Assembly: GCA_047921455.1 (NCBI GenBank)
Contig: JBLRWC010000010.1
Span: 1-64,000 of the forward strand
Direction: 5' to 3'
DNA length: 64,000 nt
Source: XN24 sp047921455
GTDB lineage: Bacteria; Pseudomonadota; Gammaproteobacteria; Steroidobacterales; XN24
The notes beneath the pieces are model-generated. The model ran no database searches, was not told the DNA's origin, and was given only the letters and a program-made list of their open reading frames with translations. Shown piece by piece: positions 53,903 to 62,412 of this stretch. Position 1 is the first letter of the stretch, and each line of letters begins with the position of its first letter. Made by a program: the position numbers and the translations under genes.

Positions 53903-53924
53903 CTAAATGGCCCACAAAGTGCGC

Positions 53925-53930
53925 CATAGT
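53925..53930 (+). promoter_or_regulatory. Possible -10 box of the riboswitch operon
   Basis: CATAGT, 4 of 6 matches to TATAAT, with no good -35 but the CRP-like site correctly spaced. A start near 53936 would place the 5' end of the RNA just before the riboswitch aptamer. Confidence 0.45.
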
Positions 53931-53942
53931 CTCCCCCACTTA

Positions 53943-54028
53943 ACGATAAAGGCAAACCCACCGAAAGGTGGCGACGCAAAGTCACCGGTCTAAAGGGCGC
54001 TTCGCCCCAGGACAGCGGGACCGCCGAA
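53943..54028 (+). ncRNA. Cyclic-di-GMP-I (GEMM-I) riboswitch, copy 1
   Basis: The GEMM-I consensus is visible: GGCAAACC, a P1b stem CCACC/GGTGG closed by a GAAA tetraloop, the invariant GACGCAAAG, then the second arm CCGGTCTA ... GGGCGCTTCGCCC ... AGGACAGCGGGACC. By eye alignment to the Vibrio Vc2 aptamer the residue at the ligand-selecting position 20 is G, favouring c-di-GMP over cGAMP. It lies 74 bp upstream of the 54102 ATG. An alternative stem can be drawn between 54013-54027 and 54053-54061, which could form the expression platform. It probably controls the whole 54102-63798 operon. Confidence 0.92.
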
Positions 54029-54101
54029 ATCCAGTCTGAGCATTGGGCTTCCTCGGTCCGCAGTGGCGAGTCGATCGCACCCTGGTGGATTGAGGACGGT
54101 T

Positions 54102-54683
54102 ATGCGCCGAGACTTCACCCCTTCCCTCAACAATACATTCGGCCCATTACAGCGCAACTCGGTGCGGCTCGGGAGCGTGCTGCTGCTTGTGCTGTTGTCC
54201 TTGGTCCTGCTCTCCACGGCGCGTGCACAGGAAATTTCGCGCGAGCAGATGAAAGGGCTCGATGAGCAAGTCCAGGAGATCAAGTCGGACGTGCTTGCGA
54301 TCGCCGCCGAGCTGAGCCAGCTCGAGGAACGGCTGCTGTTTCCGTCCAACACCCAGGTTTCTGTTTTCGTGTCCCTGGAGGAGGGCGAGTCTTTCCGGCT
54401 CGACGCCGTCGAGATCCAGATCAATGGCCAGGCCGTCGCCCGCCACATCTACAGCTACAAGGAACTCGAGGCGCTCCAGCAAGGCGGAGTGCAGCGCATT
54501 TACACGGGAAACATTCCCACGGGTCCGCAGCAGCTCGAGGTCTCGGTCAGCGGCAAGTTGCGCAGTGGACGAGATTTCACCCTGAGCGAGCGTTTCAGCT
54601 TCGACAAGGGCTTCGAGCCGAAGCTGCTTGGCGTGAAACTCTCCGATCCCGCCGGCACCGGCATCCAGCTCGGGAATTGGTAG
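54102..54683 (+). CDS. Membrane-anchored coiled-coil/beta-domain protein (operon gene 1)
   Basis: A 193-aa protein of a family I cannot name. An N-terminal hydrophobic stretch (LGSVLLLVLLSLVLLSTARA, about 23-42) is an anchor or signal peptide. A short coiled coil (about 45-80) follows, then a beta-rich, Ig-like domain (SVFVSLEEGESFRLDAVEIQ to LLGVKLSD). It should sit in the periplasm. The ATG at 54102 has GAGGA upstream, 74 bp after the riboswitch. The next gene starts 3 bp after its stop. As the first gene behind the switch it is probably a dedicated part of the machine. Confidence 0.8.
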   Translation: MRRDFTPSLNNTFGPLQRNSVRLGSVLLLVLLSLVLLSTARAQEISREQMKGLDEQVQEIKSDVLAIAAELSQLEERLLFPSNTQVSVFVSLEEGESFRLDAVEIQINGQAVARHIYSYKELEALQQGGVQRIYTGNIPTGPQQLEVSVSGKLRSGRDFTLSERFSFDKGFEPKLLGVKLSDPAGTGIQLGNW

Positions 54684-54686
54684 GCC

Positions 54687-56570
54687 ATGATTCGCGTATC
54701 GGGCTGGAGTGTGGTGCTCGTCCTTGCGGCCTTGCCAGCCGCGGCGTTTTCGACGGAGCGGAATCTCCAGGATCTGTATTTCGGCGAGGCGCTGTACTAC
54801 GCATACCAGGAGCGTTATCTCGATGCGCTTGAGCGTCTCGATACTGAGCTCGGGCAGCATTACCGCGTCGACGAGCCGCAACTCGATCCGCTGCATCACC
54901 ACGTCGGCCACGCGGAATTTTCCGTTGGCGATTTCGAACTTCACTACCGCATGCATCACCGTGCCGGGCGCGCGATCCGCGCGGTACTCGAAGGCAACGT
55001 CGACCCCGTGGTCCGCAACGAGGCCGCATTCCGGCTGGCGCGGATTCATTTCCAGAAAGACCAGCCCGGAGATGCACTCCATGCGCTGGAACGGATCAGC
55101 GGGCCGCTGCCGCCAGGGATTCGCGATGACGTGGAATTCTTGCGGGCGAACGTGTACATGGCGCTCGGCCAGCCGGGTGACGCCGTGGAAGTGCTGCGTC
55201 GCCTGCAGAACACTGAGAGCCTGAAAGGGTTCGCGGCCTACAATCTTGGCATCGCCTTGTTGCAGGACGGCCGGCAGATCGAGGCGCTCGAGCAACTGGA
55301 GAAGGCCGGCCAGCTGAGAGGGCTGGCACAGGACGGGCTCGCGATCCGCGACAAGTCAAACCTCGTGCGCGGCGCATTGCTGATGGACGCCGCAGAGTTC
55401 GGCCCGGCGCAGCAGACGCTGGAGCGGGTTCGACTGGAGGGTCCCTATTCCAGCCAGGCGCTGTTGGCGGCGGGCTGGGCGGATATTTCCGCGGATAATT
55501 TCGAGCGCGCGCTGGTGCCGTGGAATCTGCTGGCTGAGCGCGAAGTCACCGACGCGGCGGTCCAGGAAGCGTTGCTCGCGGTGCCGTACGCCTACAGCCG
55601 CCTGAATATCCATGGCCGTGCGGCGGTGCTCTACGGCGAGGCGGTCGAGGTATTCGGCGGCGAGCTCGACAAGGTGGATGCGTCGATCCGGAGCATTCGT
55701 GAAGGCAAGTTCCTGAAGGCCCTGGCGCAAGAGGAAATTCGCCAGGGCAAGGACTGGGTCATACGGCTGCGCAGCCTGCCGGAAACGCCCGAAACGTTTT
55801 ACCTGGCCACCCTGATGGCCTCGCATGACTTCCAGACTGCGCTGCAGAACTACCTGGATCTCGAGGACCTGCGCAAGCGGATGGACGCATGGCAGGGCAG
55901 CTTCGACGCTTTCGAGGACATCATCCGGCACCGGCGCGATTTCTATGCACCGTTGTTGCCGGAGCTGGATCACTACTTCCGCGAGCTGGATTCCCAGATC
56001 CGCCTCAGGCTCGAGCAGCGCAGCAGCATCGACCGGCGCTTGCACGCCATGCTCACCGCACCCATGCCCGGCTATCTGGCCAAGGCCGACGAGCGCGTGA
56101 TGTTCGAGACGATCGCACAACTCGAGGCGCGGCTGGGCGGGATCAACTCGGCCGACGAAGCCGCGCTCCAGTGGCGCATCGAGCGGCTGCGCGGCGTGCT
56201 GAACTACCACTTGCACACCGACTATCACGAGCGCTTCGCGGAGGCGCACGAGAACCTGCTGGCGCTGAACGAAGTGGTGGATGACATGCAGGCCAGGTAC
56301 CAGGCTTTCGTGCGCACCCGGCAGGCGGCGCTCCATAGTTACGTCGGCTATGACGAGCAGATCATCCGCCTCCGGCGTCGCGTCGCGACTGCCCAGCGAC
56401 AGCTGGACGCGCTGATGGCGCGCCAGGGGCACATGCTGGAGCGTGTCGCAGTGAATGAGTTGTCACTGCGCCGGCAACGGCTGGAGGCTTACCAGAACCA
56501 GGCTCGCTACGCGTTCGCCGACAGCTATGACCGCGCCGCCCAGGCACAGGGCCAGGGGGACCAGGGCTAA
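54687..56570 (+). CDS. Periplasmic TPR/coiled-coil protein, 627 aa (operon gene 2)
   Basis: A protein with a signal peptide (VVLVLAALPAAAFS), TPR-type repeats over about residues 25-380 (e.g. VRNEAAFRLARIHFQKDQPG, GFAAYNLGIALLQDGRQIEA) and a mostly helical, coiled-coil-prone C-terminal half (about 400-610). No catalytic motif is visible. Long periplasmic TPR proteins of this sort occur in myxobacterial gliding (Glt) operons. The stop TAA overlaps the ATG of the next gene (TAATG). Confidence 0.82.
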   Translation: MIRVSGWSVVLVLAALPAAAFSTERNLQDLYFGEALYYAYQERYLDALERLDTELGQHYRVDEPQLDPLHHHVGHAEFSVGDFELHYRMHHRAGRAIRAVLEGNVDPVVRNEAAFRLARIHFQKDQPGDALHALERISGPLPPGIRDDVEFLRANVYMALGQPGDAVEVLRRLQNTESLKGFAAYNLGIALLQDGRQIEALEQLEKAGQLRGLAQDGLAIRDKSNLVRGALLMDAAEFGPAQQTLERVRLEGPYSSQALLAAGWADISADNFERALVPWNLLAEREVTDAAVQEALLAVPYAYSRLNIHGRAAVLYGEAVEVFGGELDKVDASIRSIREGKFLKALAQEEIRQGKDWVIRLRSLPETPETFYLATLMASHDFQTALQNYLDLEDLRKRMDAWQGSFDAFEDIIRHRRDFYAPLLPELDHYFRELDSQIRLRLEQRSSIDRRLHAMLTAPMPGYLAKADERVMFETIAQLEARLGGINSADEAALQWRIERLRGVLNYHLHTDYHERFAEAHENLLALNEVVDDMQARYQAFVRTRQAALHSYVGYDEQIIRLRRRVATAQRQLDALMARQGHMLERVAVNELSLRRQRLEAYQNQARYAFADSYDRAAQAQGQGDQG

Positions 56571-59500
56571 TGCGCCGGATCTGCTTTATGGGCTTGCTCG
56601 CACCGGTCTTGCTGGCCGGATGCGCGACCAATCCCGATCGGCAAACGCTGGCCGAGCTCCGGTCCGTCGAGCCCGATATGCAGGATATTCAGGTCTCGGA
56701 CGGCCTTGATCGCGCCATGCGAGGGTACCGGAGCTTCCTCGCATCGACCCCGGAGTCGCAGCTGACGCCCGAGGCGATGCGGCGGCTTGCGGATCTGCAA
56801 ATCGAAAAAGAGTACGGCATCCTTGGCGACGGCGCGATCCTGGAGATGCCCGTCCCCGAACACGGCATAAGCGACGGCGCCGCCCGCCAGCGCGAACCGG
56901 CGACAGGGGCTTACGTTGTCGCCAGGACCGATGAGTCGCCTGGCGATTTCGAGCAGCGGGCCACTCGCGCGCAGCTTCCGCTTACCGACACCGACGCCGC
57001 CCCGATGGACGCCTGGTTGCCAGCCGGGGAGGATCCGGCGCTCGCGGCCGGCCCGCATGCCGCGATCGAACTCTACCAGCGCATCCTCGCCGACTACCCC
57101 GCTTACCGGCATAACGACCAGGTGCTGTACCAGAAATCTCGCGCCTACGACGAACTCGGCATGACCGAGCAGGCCATGCAGGTAATGGAACGCCTGGTCC
57201 GCGAGTATCCCGCTTCACGCTACATCGACGAGGTCCAGTTTCGGCGCGCCGAGTACTACTTCACTCGTCGCCAGTATCTCGAGGCCGAGCACGCCTACGC
57301 GGCCGTCAAGAGCATGGGCATTGGTTCCAGCTTCTATGAGCTCGCTTTGTACAAGCTTGGCTGGACACTGTTCAAGCAGGATTTCTACGAGGAAGCACTG
57401 CACGAATTCATGGCCCTGCTCGATTACCGGGTATCGATCGGTTACGACTTCGACCAGGAAAACGAAGCAAGCGACGTGCGCCGCGTAGCGGATACGTTCC
57501 GCGTCATCAGCTTGAGTTTTTCGAATCTCGGCCCGCCGGAAGTGGTGGAGGAGTACTTCGCGGAACACGGTAGCCGTGGTTACGAGGACCGGGTCTACGG
57601 CAACCTCGGCGAGTTCCATTTCGACAAGCTGCGCTTTAACGATGCCGCCAAGGTTTACAACGCCTTCATCCGGCTCAACCCGCTGCACCGCGTAGCGCCG
57701 AATTTCAGCATGCGCGTGATCGACATCTATGGCGCCGGCGGCTTTCCGATGCTCGTGGTGCAAGCCAAGAAAGACTTCGCCGAAAGCTATGGCCTGTCGG
57801 CCGAGTACTGGGATCACTTCGATATTGGCGACCGGCCGGAGATCGTGAGTTTCCTGAAGGGCAACCTGGAGGACCTGGCGAATCACTACCACGCGATGTA
57901 CCAGGATGAATTGCTGGGCGACGAGCAGGACGAGAATTACCGCGAGGCGCAGCACTGGTACCGAAGCTTCCTCGCGTCCTTCCCGGAAGATAACGATACG
58001 CCCGCGGTGCATTACCGGCTTGCGGACCTGGTATTTGAAGAAGGCGATTTCGGCGTCGCCGCGCTCGAGTACGAGCGCACGGCCTACGACTACTCCCCGC
58101 ATCCACAATCGGCCTCGGCCGGGTATGCCGCCGTCTATGCGCACCGCGAACACCAGAAGCTGGCGAGCGGCAACGAGCGGCAGGAAGTACGACGCCAGGC
58201 AGTTGAAAGCTCGCTCAGGTTTGCCGATGCATTCCCGGAACACGAGCATGCGCCGGTGGTGCTTGCGGCCGCCGCCGACGACTTGTACGACATGCAGCAA
58301 TACGAACGCGCCCTGGCGGCCGGCCAAGCCGTGCTCGGCCGCTACCCGGACAGCGCCTTGCCATTGCGACGTTCCGCCTGGATCGTCGTCGCCCATTCGT
58401 CTTTCGACTTGCTGGATTACGAAGCCGCCGAGCTCGCGTACACCAGTGTGCTGGGGCTGACCAGCGTCGAGGACGATTCGCGCCAGGATTTCGTCGATAA
58501 TCTTGCTGCGGCGATCTACAAGCAGGGCGAACTCGCCAACCTCGCGGAGGATTACCGCGCGGCCGCCGGGCATTTCCTGAGGATCCGCGAGTCCGCCCCG
58601 AGCTCCGGCATTCGCGCCGCGGCGGAATATGATGCCGGCGCGGCACTGATCCGCCTGGAGGACTGGTCCACCGCAGCCACCGTGCTGGAGGAGTTCCGCG
58701 CCGCCTATCCGGAACACGAACTGAATCGGCAAGCGACCCGGCAGATTGCCCACGTGTACCACGAGGATGGCCAGGTATTGCGTGCCGCCGCCGAGTACGA
58801 GCGCATCTCCGGCGAGGCGGATGATCCCGAGCTCGCCCGCGAGGCGCTGTTGCTGGCGGGCGATTTGTACGAGGAAACTGCGCCCGACCGCGCCCTCGAC
58901 GTCCACCTCCGCTACGTCGAGCGCTTCCCGCAGCCAGTCGAAATCAACATCGAAACGCGCTTCAAGATCGCCGCGCGCTACAAGTACCTGGCGGATCAGC
59001 CGCAATATTACGAGCAATTACGGGCGATCGTCGCCATCGACGCCCAGGCCGGCGAAGCCCGTACAGACCGGACCCGGTTTCTTGCGGCCCAATCTGGACT
59101 CGTGCTGGCGGAGGATCTCTACCTGCGCTTCGGCGATGTCGAGTTGACCCAGCCGTTTGAACGCAGCCTGGCAGAAAAACAACGGCGCATGGATGCGGCC
59201 CTGGCGGCCTTCGATGGCCTGGTCGCCTATGAGGTTGGCGCAGTCACGGCGGCCGCCACTTTCTACATTGCCGAGATTTATTTCGGCTTCAGCCAGGCCT
59301 TGCTGGACTCTGAGCGGCCCGCTGATCTCGCCGCGGGCGACGTGATGGACTACGAGATGGCCATCGAGGAAGAAGCCTTTCCGTTCGAGGAACGCGCCAT
59401 CGAGGTGCATGAAAAGAACCTCGAGTTATTGTCCGCCGGCGTGTTCAACGCCTGGGTGGAGCGCAGCCTCGACAAGCTTGCTGAGCTGATGCCAGGCCGC

Positions 59501-59737
59501 TACGCGAAGCTGGAACTCAGCAGCGGATATCTCGCCTCGCTGGAGCGCTATTTCTACCGCGCGCCCGGCGCGCCCGCGAGCGACATGGCCGATGCGGATG
59601 CGGAGGTAAGCGAGGCCGATGCCGAGCTAAACGAAGCTGATGAGTCCGCCGAGGAAATGGACCTGGGGTTGATCGACGACCTGGATGTGGACGATTTTGG
59701 TGACAAGGGTACTGCAGATGTCCTGGCCGCACGGTGA
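56570..59737 (+). CDS. Large TPR lipoprotein, 1055 aa (operon gene 3)
   Basis: The lipobox VLLAGC (Cys18) in MRRICFMGLLAPVLLAGCAT predicts a lipoprotein, probably in the outer membrane since no Asp follows the Cys. Most of the protein is TPR-like repeats, e.g. DQVLYQKSRAYDELGMTEQA, VHYRLADLVFEEGDFGVAAL, TRQIAHVYHEDGQVLRAAAE. The C-terminal 50 residues are very acidic (ADAEVSEADAELNEADESAE). It is the largest product of the operon and a candidate scaffold spanning the periplasm. Overall it resembles Glt-type TPR proteins, but sequence recognition is only at the level of repeats. Confidence 0.82.
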   Translation: MRRICFMGLLAPVLLAGCATNPDRQTLAELRSVEPDMQDIQVSDGLDRAMRGYRSFLASTPESQLTPEAMRRLADLQIEKEYGILGDGAILEMPVPEHGISDGAARQREPATGAYVVARTDESPGDFEQRATRAQLPLTDTDAAPMDAWLPAGEDPALAAGPHAAIELYQRILADYPAYRHNDQVLYQKSRAYDELGMTEQAMQVMERLVREYPASRYIDEVQFRRAEYYFTRRQYLEAEHAYAAVKSMGIGSSFYELALYKLGWTLFKQDFYEEALHEFMALLDYRVSIGYDFDQENEASDVRRVADTFRVISLSFSNLGPPEVVEEYFAEHGSRGYEDRVYGNLGEFHFDKLRFNDAAKVYNAFIRLNPLHRVAPNFSMRVIDIYGAGGFPMLVVQAKKDFAESYGLSAEYWDHFDIGDRPEIVSFLKGNLEDLANHYHAMYQDELLGDEQDENYREAQHWYRSFLASFPEDNDTPAVHYRLADLVFEEGDFGVAALEYERTAYDYSPHPQSASAGYAAVYAHREHQKLASGNERQEVRRQAVESSLRFADAFPEHEHAPVVLAAAADDLYDMQQYERALAAGQAVLGRYPDSALPLRRSAWIVVAHSSFDLLDYEAAELAYTSVLGLTSVEDDSRQDFVDNLAAAIYKQGELANLAEDYRAAAGHFLRIRESAPSSGIRAAAEYDAGAALIRLEDWSTAATVLEEFRAAYPEHELNRQATRQIAHVYHEDGQVLRAAAEYERISGEADDPELAREALLLAGDLYEETAPDRALDVHLRYVERFPQPVEINIETRFKIAARYKYLADQPQYYEQLRAIVAIDAQAGEARTDRTRFLAAQSGLVLAEDLYLRFGDVELTQPFERSLAEKQRRMDAALAAFDGLVAYEVGAVTAAATFYIAEIYFGFSQALLDSERPADLAAGDVMDYEMAIEEEAFPFEERAIEVHEKNLELLSAGVFNAWVERSLDKLAELMPGRYAKLELSSGYLASLERYFYRAPGAPASDMADADAEVSEADAELNEADESAEEMDLGLIDDLDVDDFGDKGTADVLAAR

Positions 59738-59741
59738 GCAC

Positions 59742-60395
59742 ATGATCAGCCACATCACAGCGGCCCGATCCAGCGGTGGGGTGCCGCGCTGGTCGATCAA
59801 CATACTGGTCGTCGGGGTGCTCGCGATGACCGGCTGCGCGTCGCCGGCGCCCCCTGCCGACCAACAAGCCAGCATCCAGATCCAGGGCGATGCCGGGTTT
59901 CTGATCACCGAGGAGGTGCGCGTGGCGCCGGAGGTGCGCGCGGATTTCGAGCAAGCTATCCAATTGCTGGAAAACGAGCAGTACCAGCCTGGGATCGCCT
60001 TGTTGCGCCGGGTGACGGAGCGCGCTCCGGAAGTGACCGCCGCGCATATCGATCTTGGTATCGCGTATCGCAAATCCGGGCAAGTGGACCAGGCCAAGGC
60101 GGCCCTGGCACAGGCCCTCGAGCTCAATCCCCGGCACCCGGTCGCGCATAACGAGCTCGGCATGCTGAATCGCAGCACCGGTGATTTTGTCGCGGCGCGC
60201 GAGCATTACGAGCAGGCGCTGGCGGTCTATCCGGCCTTCCATTTTGCCCGCCGAAACCTTGCCGTCCTGTGTGACCTTTATCTCGCCGACCTTGAATGCG
60301 CGTTGAAGAATTACGGCCTTTACACCGCCGCCGTGCCGGACGATGCGGAAGCCGCGATGTGGATCGCGGATTTGCGCAACCGGTCTGGCTACTAG
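59742..60395 (+). CDS. Small TPR lipoprotein (operon gene 4)
   Basis: A 217-aa protein. The N-terminus SINILVVGVLAMTGCASPAP has a lipobox with Cys32, and three to four TPRs follow (AHIDLGIAYRKSGQVDQAKA, AHNELGMLNRSTGDFVAARE). An ATG at 59718, overlapping the previous stop, would add eight residues. It resembles PilF-like lipoproteins in layout. The next gene starts 11 bp downstream with an AGGAGA ribosome-binding site. Confidence 0.82.
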   Translation: MISHITAARSSGGVPRWSINILVVGVLAMTGCASPAPPADQQASIQIQGDAGFLITEEVRVAPEVRADFEQAIQLLENEQYQPGIALLRRVTERAPEVTAAHIDLGIAYRKSGQVDQAKAALAQALELNPRHPVAHNELGMLNRSTGDFVAAREHYEQALAVYPAFHFARRNLAVLCDLYLADLECALKNYGLYTAAVPDDAEAAMWIADLRNRSGY

Positions 60396-60406
60396 GAGAA
60401 CCTGCC

Positions 60407-60679
60407 ATGTTTCGTGCCTGCCTCTGCTGTTCCTTTCTCCTCCTCGCATCGACCGTCCAGGCTGCGGATGCCGAGGGCGACGAAGTGGAAAACAGGAACC
60501 TCGGCATGTCGATCGTTGGCAATCACGAGGCGCCGAAATCTCTCGTGATCGTGCCCTGGAAGAGTTCGGAACTCGGCGCAGAGACCGATCTCTCCAGGCT
60601 GCTGGATGAGATCGCGCGACCGGTGGACCGGGACGTTTTCGCGCGGGAGCTGGAGTATTTCCGGATCAGGTCGGAGTGA
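60407..60679 (+). CDS. Small secreted protein, 90 aa (operon gene 5)
   Basis: A family I do not recognise. A signal peptide (MFRACLCCSFLLLASTVQA) is followed by about 70 residues of mature protein with a conserved-looking SIVGNHEAPKSLVIVPWKSS and a helical C-terminus. AGGAGA precedes the ATG. A 70-bp gap separates it from the ExbB gene. It is probably a periplasmic accessory peptide of the complex. Confidence 0.75.
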   Translation: MFRACLCCSFLLLASTVQAADAEGDEVENRNLGMSIVGNHEAPKSLVIVPWKSSELGAETDLSRLLDEIARPVDRDVFARELEYFRIRSE

Positions 60680-60749
60680 GGACGTGGCCTGGTGCCGTGG
60701 ATCTTAATGCGGATTTTCGCCGCGCATGAGTAAGTAAGAGGGTGTGGTT

Positions 60750-61400
60750 ATGGAACTGTTCTATTCAATCGTCGGTTTTTTCTTAACGGGCGGTCCGTTC
60801 ATGTATCCGATCCTGATCGTATTTGCGGTCGGGGCGGCGATCGCTATTGAGCGCTATATCACCCTTACAAAGGTGACTATCAGCAACCAGGGCATGTGGA
60901 GCAAGTTGCAGCCCGCCTTGAACAAGGGCGACTTTGACAAGGCGCGCGAGCTGACCAGCAAAGACACGTCTACCGTCTCCAAGCTGCTGAGCATGGGGCT
61001 GGCCCGGCAAGGCGCGGTCCGCCGTCGCGAAGACATCGAGATCGCGATGGAAGAAAGCATGATGGAGATCATTCCCCAGCTGGAGAAGCGCACGGCCTAC
61101 GTGGCGCTGGCCTCCAGCATTGCGACACTGCTCGGCTTGCTGGGCACCATCATGGGCCTCATCCAGGCATTCACCGCGGTGGCGAACGCCAACCCGGCCG
61201 AGAAGGCGGACTTGTTGTCGGCCAGCATCTCGGTGGCGATGAACACCACCGCTTTCGGGCTCATGGTCGCCATCCCGCTGCTCATTACGCACGCGATCCT
61301 GACAGCCAAGACGGGCGCCATCGTCGATAGCCTGGAGATGGCGTCGGTGAAGGCGTTGAATGTGATTTCGTCCACCGCGAAGCGCGTCGTCGAGGCATAA
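60750..61400 (+). CDS. ExbB/TolQ/AglR-type proton channel protein (operon gene 6)
   Basis: A 216-aa inner-membrane protein with three transmembrane helices: FFLTGGPFMYPILIVFAVGA near the N-terminus, ALASSIATLLGLLGTIMGLI (about 119-138) and SVAMNTTAFGLMVAIPLLIT (about 165-184). This is the TolQ/ExbB/MotA channel family. The position of the E. coli ExbB TM3 Glu is Val here by eye alignment. The ATG at 60750 has AGAGGG upstream; a GTG at 60744 is an alternative. With the two ExbD-like proteins that follow it should form the proton-driven stator. Confidence 0.93.
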   Translation: MELFYSIVGFFLTGGPFMYPILIVFAVGAAIAIERYITLTKVTISNQGMWSKLQPALNKGDFDKARELTSKDTSTVSKLLSMGLARQGAVRRREDIEIAMEESMMEIIPQLEKRTAYVALASSIATLLGLLGTIMGLIQAFTAVANANPAEKADLLSASISVAMNTTAFGLMVAIPLLITHAILTAKTGAIVDSLEMASVKALNVISSTAKRVVEA

Positions 61401-61404
61401 AGAA

Positions 61405-61902
61405 ATGGCCAGACGACACCACTTCAGGCGGCGCGGCAAGGAGCCAGCCGAGCTGGACATGACCACCTTCCTCAACCTGATGGTGGTGCTGGTGCCGTTT
61501 CTGCTGATCACGGCCGTGTTTTCGCGCATCACCATCGTCGAGCTCAGCCTGCCGAGTGCGTCTGCGGCGCCCACCCCGGCGGAGGCGGCATTCAGGGTCG
61601 AGGTCATCGTCCGCGAGGCCGGCCTCGAGATCACTAACGGCAACATGGTGATCGCCGCCTTGCCGAAGGGCGCGGATGAGAGCTACGACCTGGCCGGGCT
61701 GTCCGATTATCTCGTCGAGCTCAAGCGCGAGTATCCGAACAAGGAAGATGCCTCGGTGCTGCTGGAGCCCGAGATTCACTACGACTACCTGATCCAGGTC
61801 ATGGACGTGGTGCGCAGCATCGATCTGCCCACGGAAGACGATGAGCAGGAAACGATGCGGGTCGCCTTGTTTCCCGACATTTCGATTGGAGACGCACCAT
61901 GA
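61405..61902 (+). CDS. ExbD/TolR-like protein lacking the proton-carrying Asp (operon gene 7)
   Basis: A 165-aa protein with one transmembrane helix (about 20-40) and a periplasmic TolR-like domain. In ExbD/TolR the helix begins TPFIDVMLVL; here it is DMTTFLNLMVVLVPFLL, with Asn24 where the essential Asp should be. It therefore probably cannot relay protons itself and may be the structural half of an ExbD heterodimer. Four bp after the ExbB stop; overlaps the next gene by ATGA. Confidence 0.9.
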   Translation: MARRHHFRRRGKEPAELDMTTFLNLMVVLVPFLLITAVFSRITIVELSLPSASAAPTPAEAAFRVEVIVREAGLEITNGNMVIAALPKGADESYDLAGLSDYLVELKREYPNKEDASVLLEPEIHYDYLIQVMDVVRSIDLPTEDDEQETMRVALFPDISIGDAP

Positions 61903-62402
61903 AGAACACCCGGCGGATCAAGCGGATGTCGCGCAATCGGACGAAGATCACCAAGATGAATCTCACGTCGCTGATGGACGTATTCACCATCCTGGTTTTT
62001 TTCCTGCTGGTGAACTCGGCTGCGAGCGAAGTACTGGACACGCCGAAGCAGATCACCCTGCCGGATTCGATCGTCGAGACCAAGCCGCGTGAAACCGTGG
62101 TGATCTTCGTCAGCACAGAGCACGTCATGGTGCAGGGCGAAGCGGTCGCGCGGGTGGCCGACATCATGGCGATGGAGGGGCAGGATATCGAGCCCATCGC
62201 GGAGCGGCTTGCGTCGCTGAGCGAAAACGTCATCGGCACGCGGACCCACGTGGTGGCGGAAAGCCAGGAGATCACCATCCTGGCGGACAAAGAGGTGCCT
62301 TTCAACGTGGTGAAGAAAGTCATGTCCACCTGCACGAGCCAGGGCTATGGGCGCATCTCGCTGGCCGTGATGCAACAAGCCCACCTGGCCGCCCAACTTT
62401 AG
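61899..62402 (+). CDS. ExbD/TolR-like protein with canonical Asp (operon gene 8)
   Basis: A 167-aa protein. Its helix is MNLTSLMDVFTILVFFLLVN with the expected Asp (D27). An Arg/Lys-rich cytosolic start (MKNTRRIKRMSRNRTKI) precedes it, and a periplasmic domain with QITLPDSIVETKPRETVVIF and a C-terminal STCTSQGYGRISLAVMQQA follows. It is probably the active proton carrier alongside the Asn-containing paralogue. The start is coupled to the previous gene (ATGA). Confidence 0.92.
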   Translation: MKNTRRIKRMSRNRTKITKMNLTSLMDVFTILVFFLLVNSAASEVLDTPKQITLPDSIVETKPRETVVIFVSTEHVMVQGEAVARVADIMAMEGQDIEPIAERLASLSENVIGTRTHVVAESQEITILADKEVPFNVVKKVMSTCTSQGYGRISLAVMQQAHLAAQL

Positions 62403-62412
62403 GCCTGTTTTC

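Noticed and set aside
53803..53985. Minus-strand frame starting MTLRRHLSVGLPLS, repeated at 63386-63928
   Set aside because: The shared N-terminus is only the reverse translation of the identical riboswitch cores. It was a useful sign of the repeat but is not a gene.
53943..54028. cGAMP-sensing variant of GEMM-I
   Set aside because: Aligned by eye to Vc2, the selectivity position is G, as in c-di-GMP aptamers; the cGAMP variant has A. The alignment was not computed, so this is a judgement.
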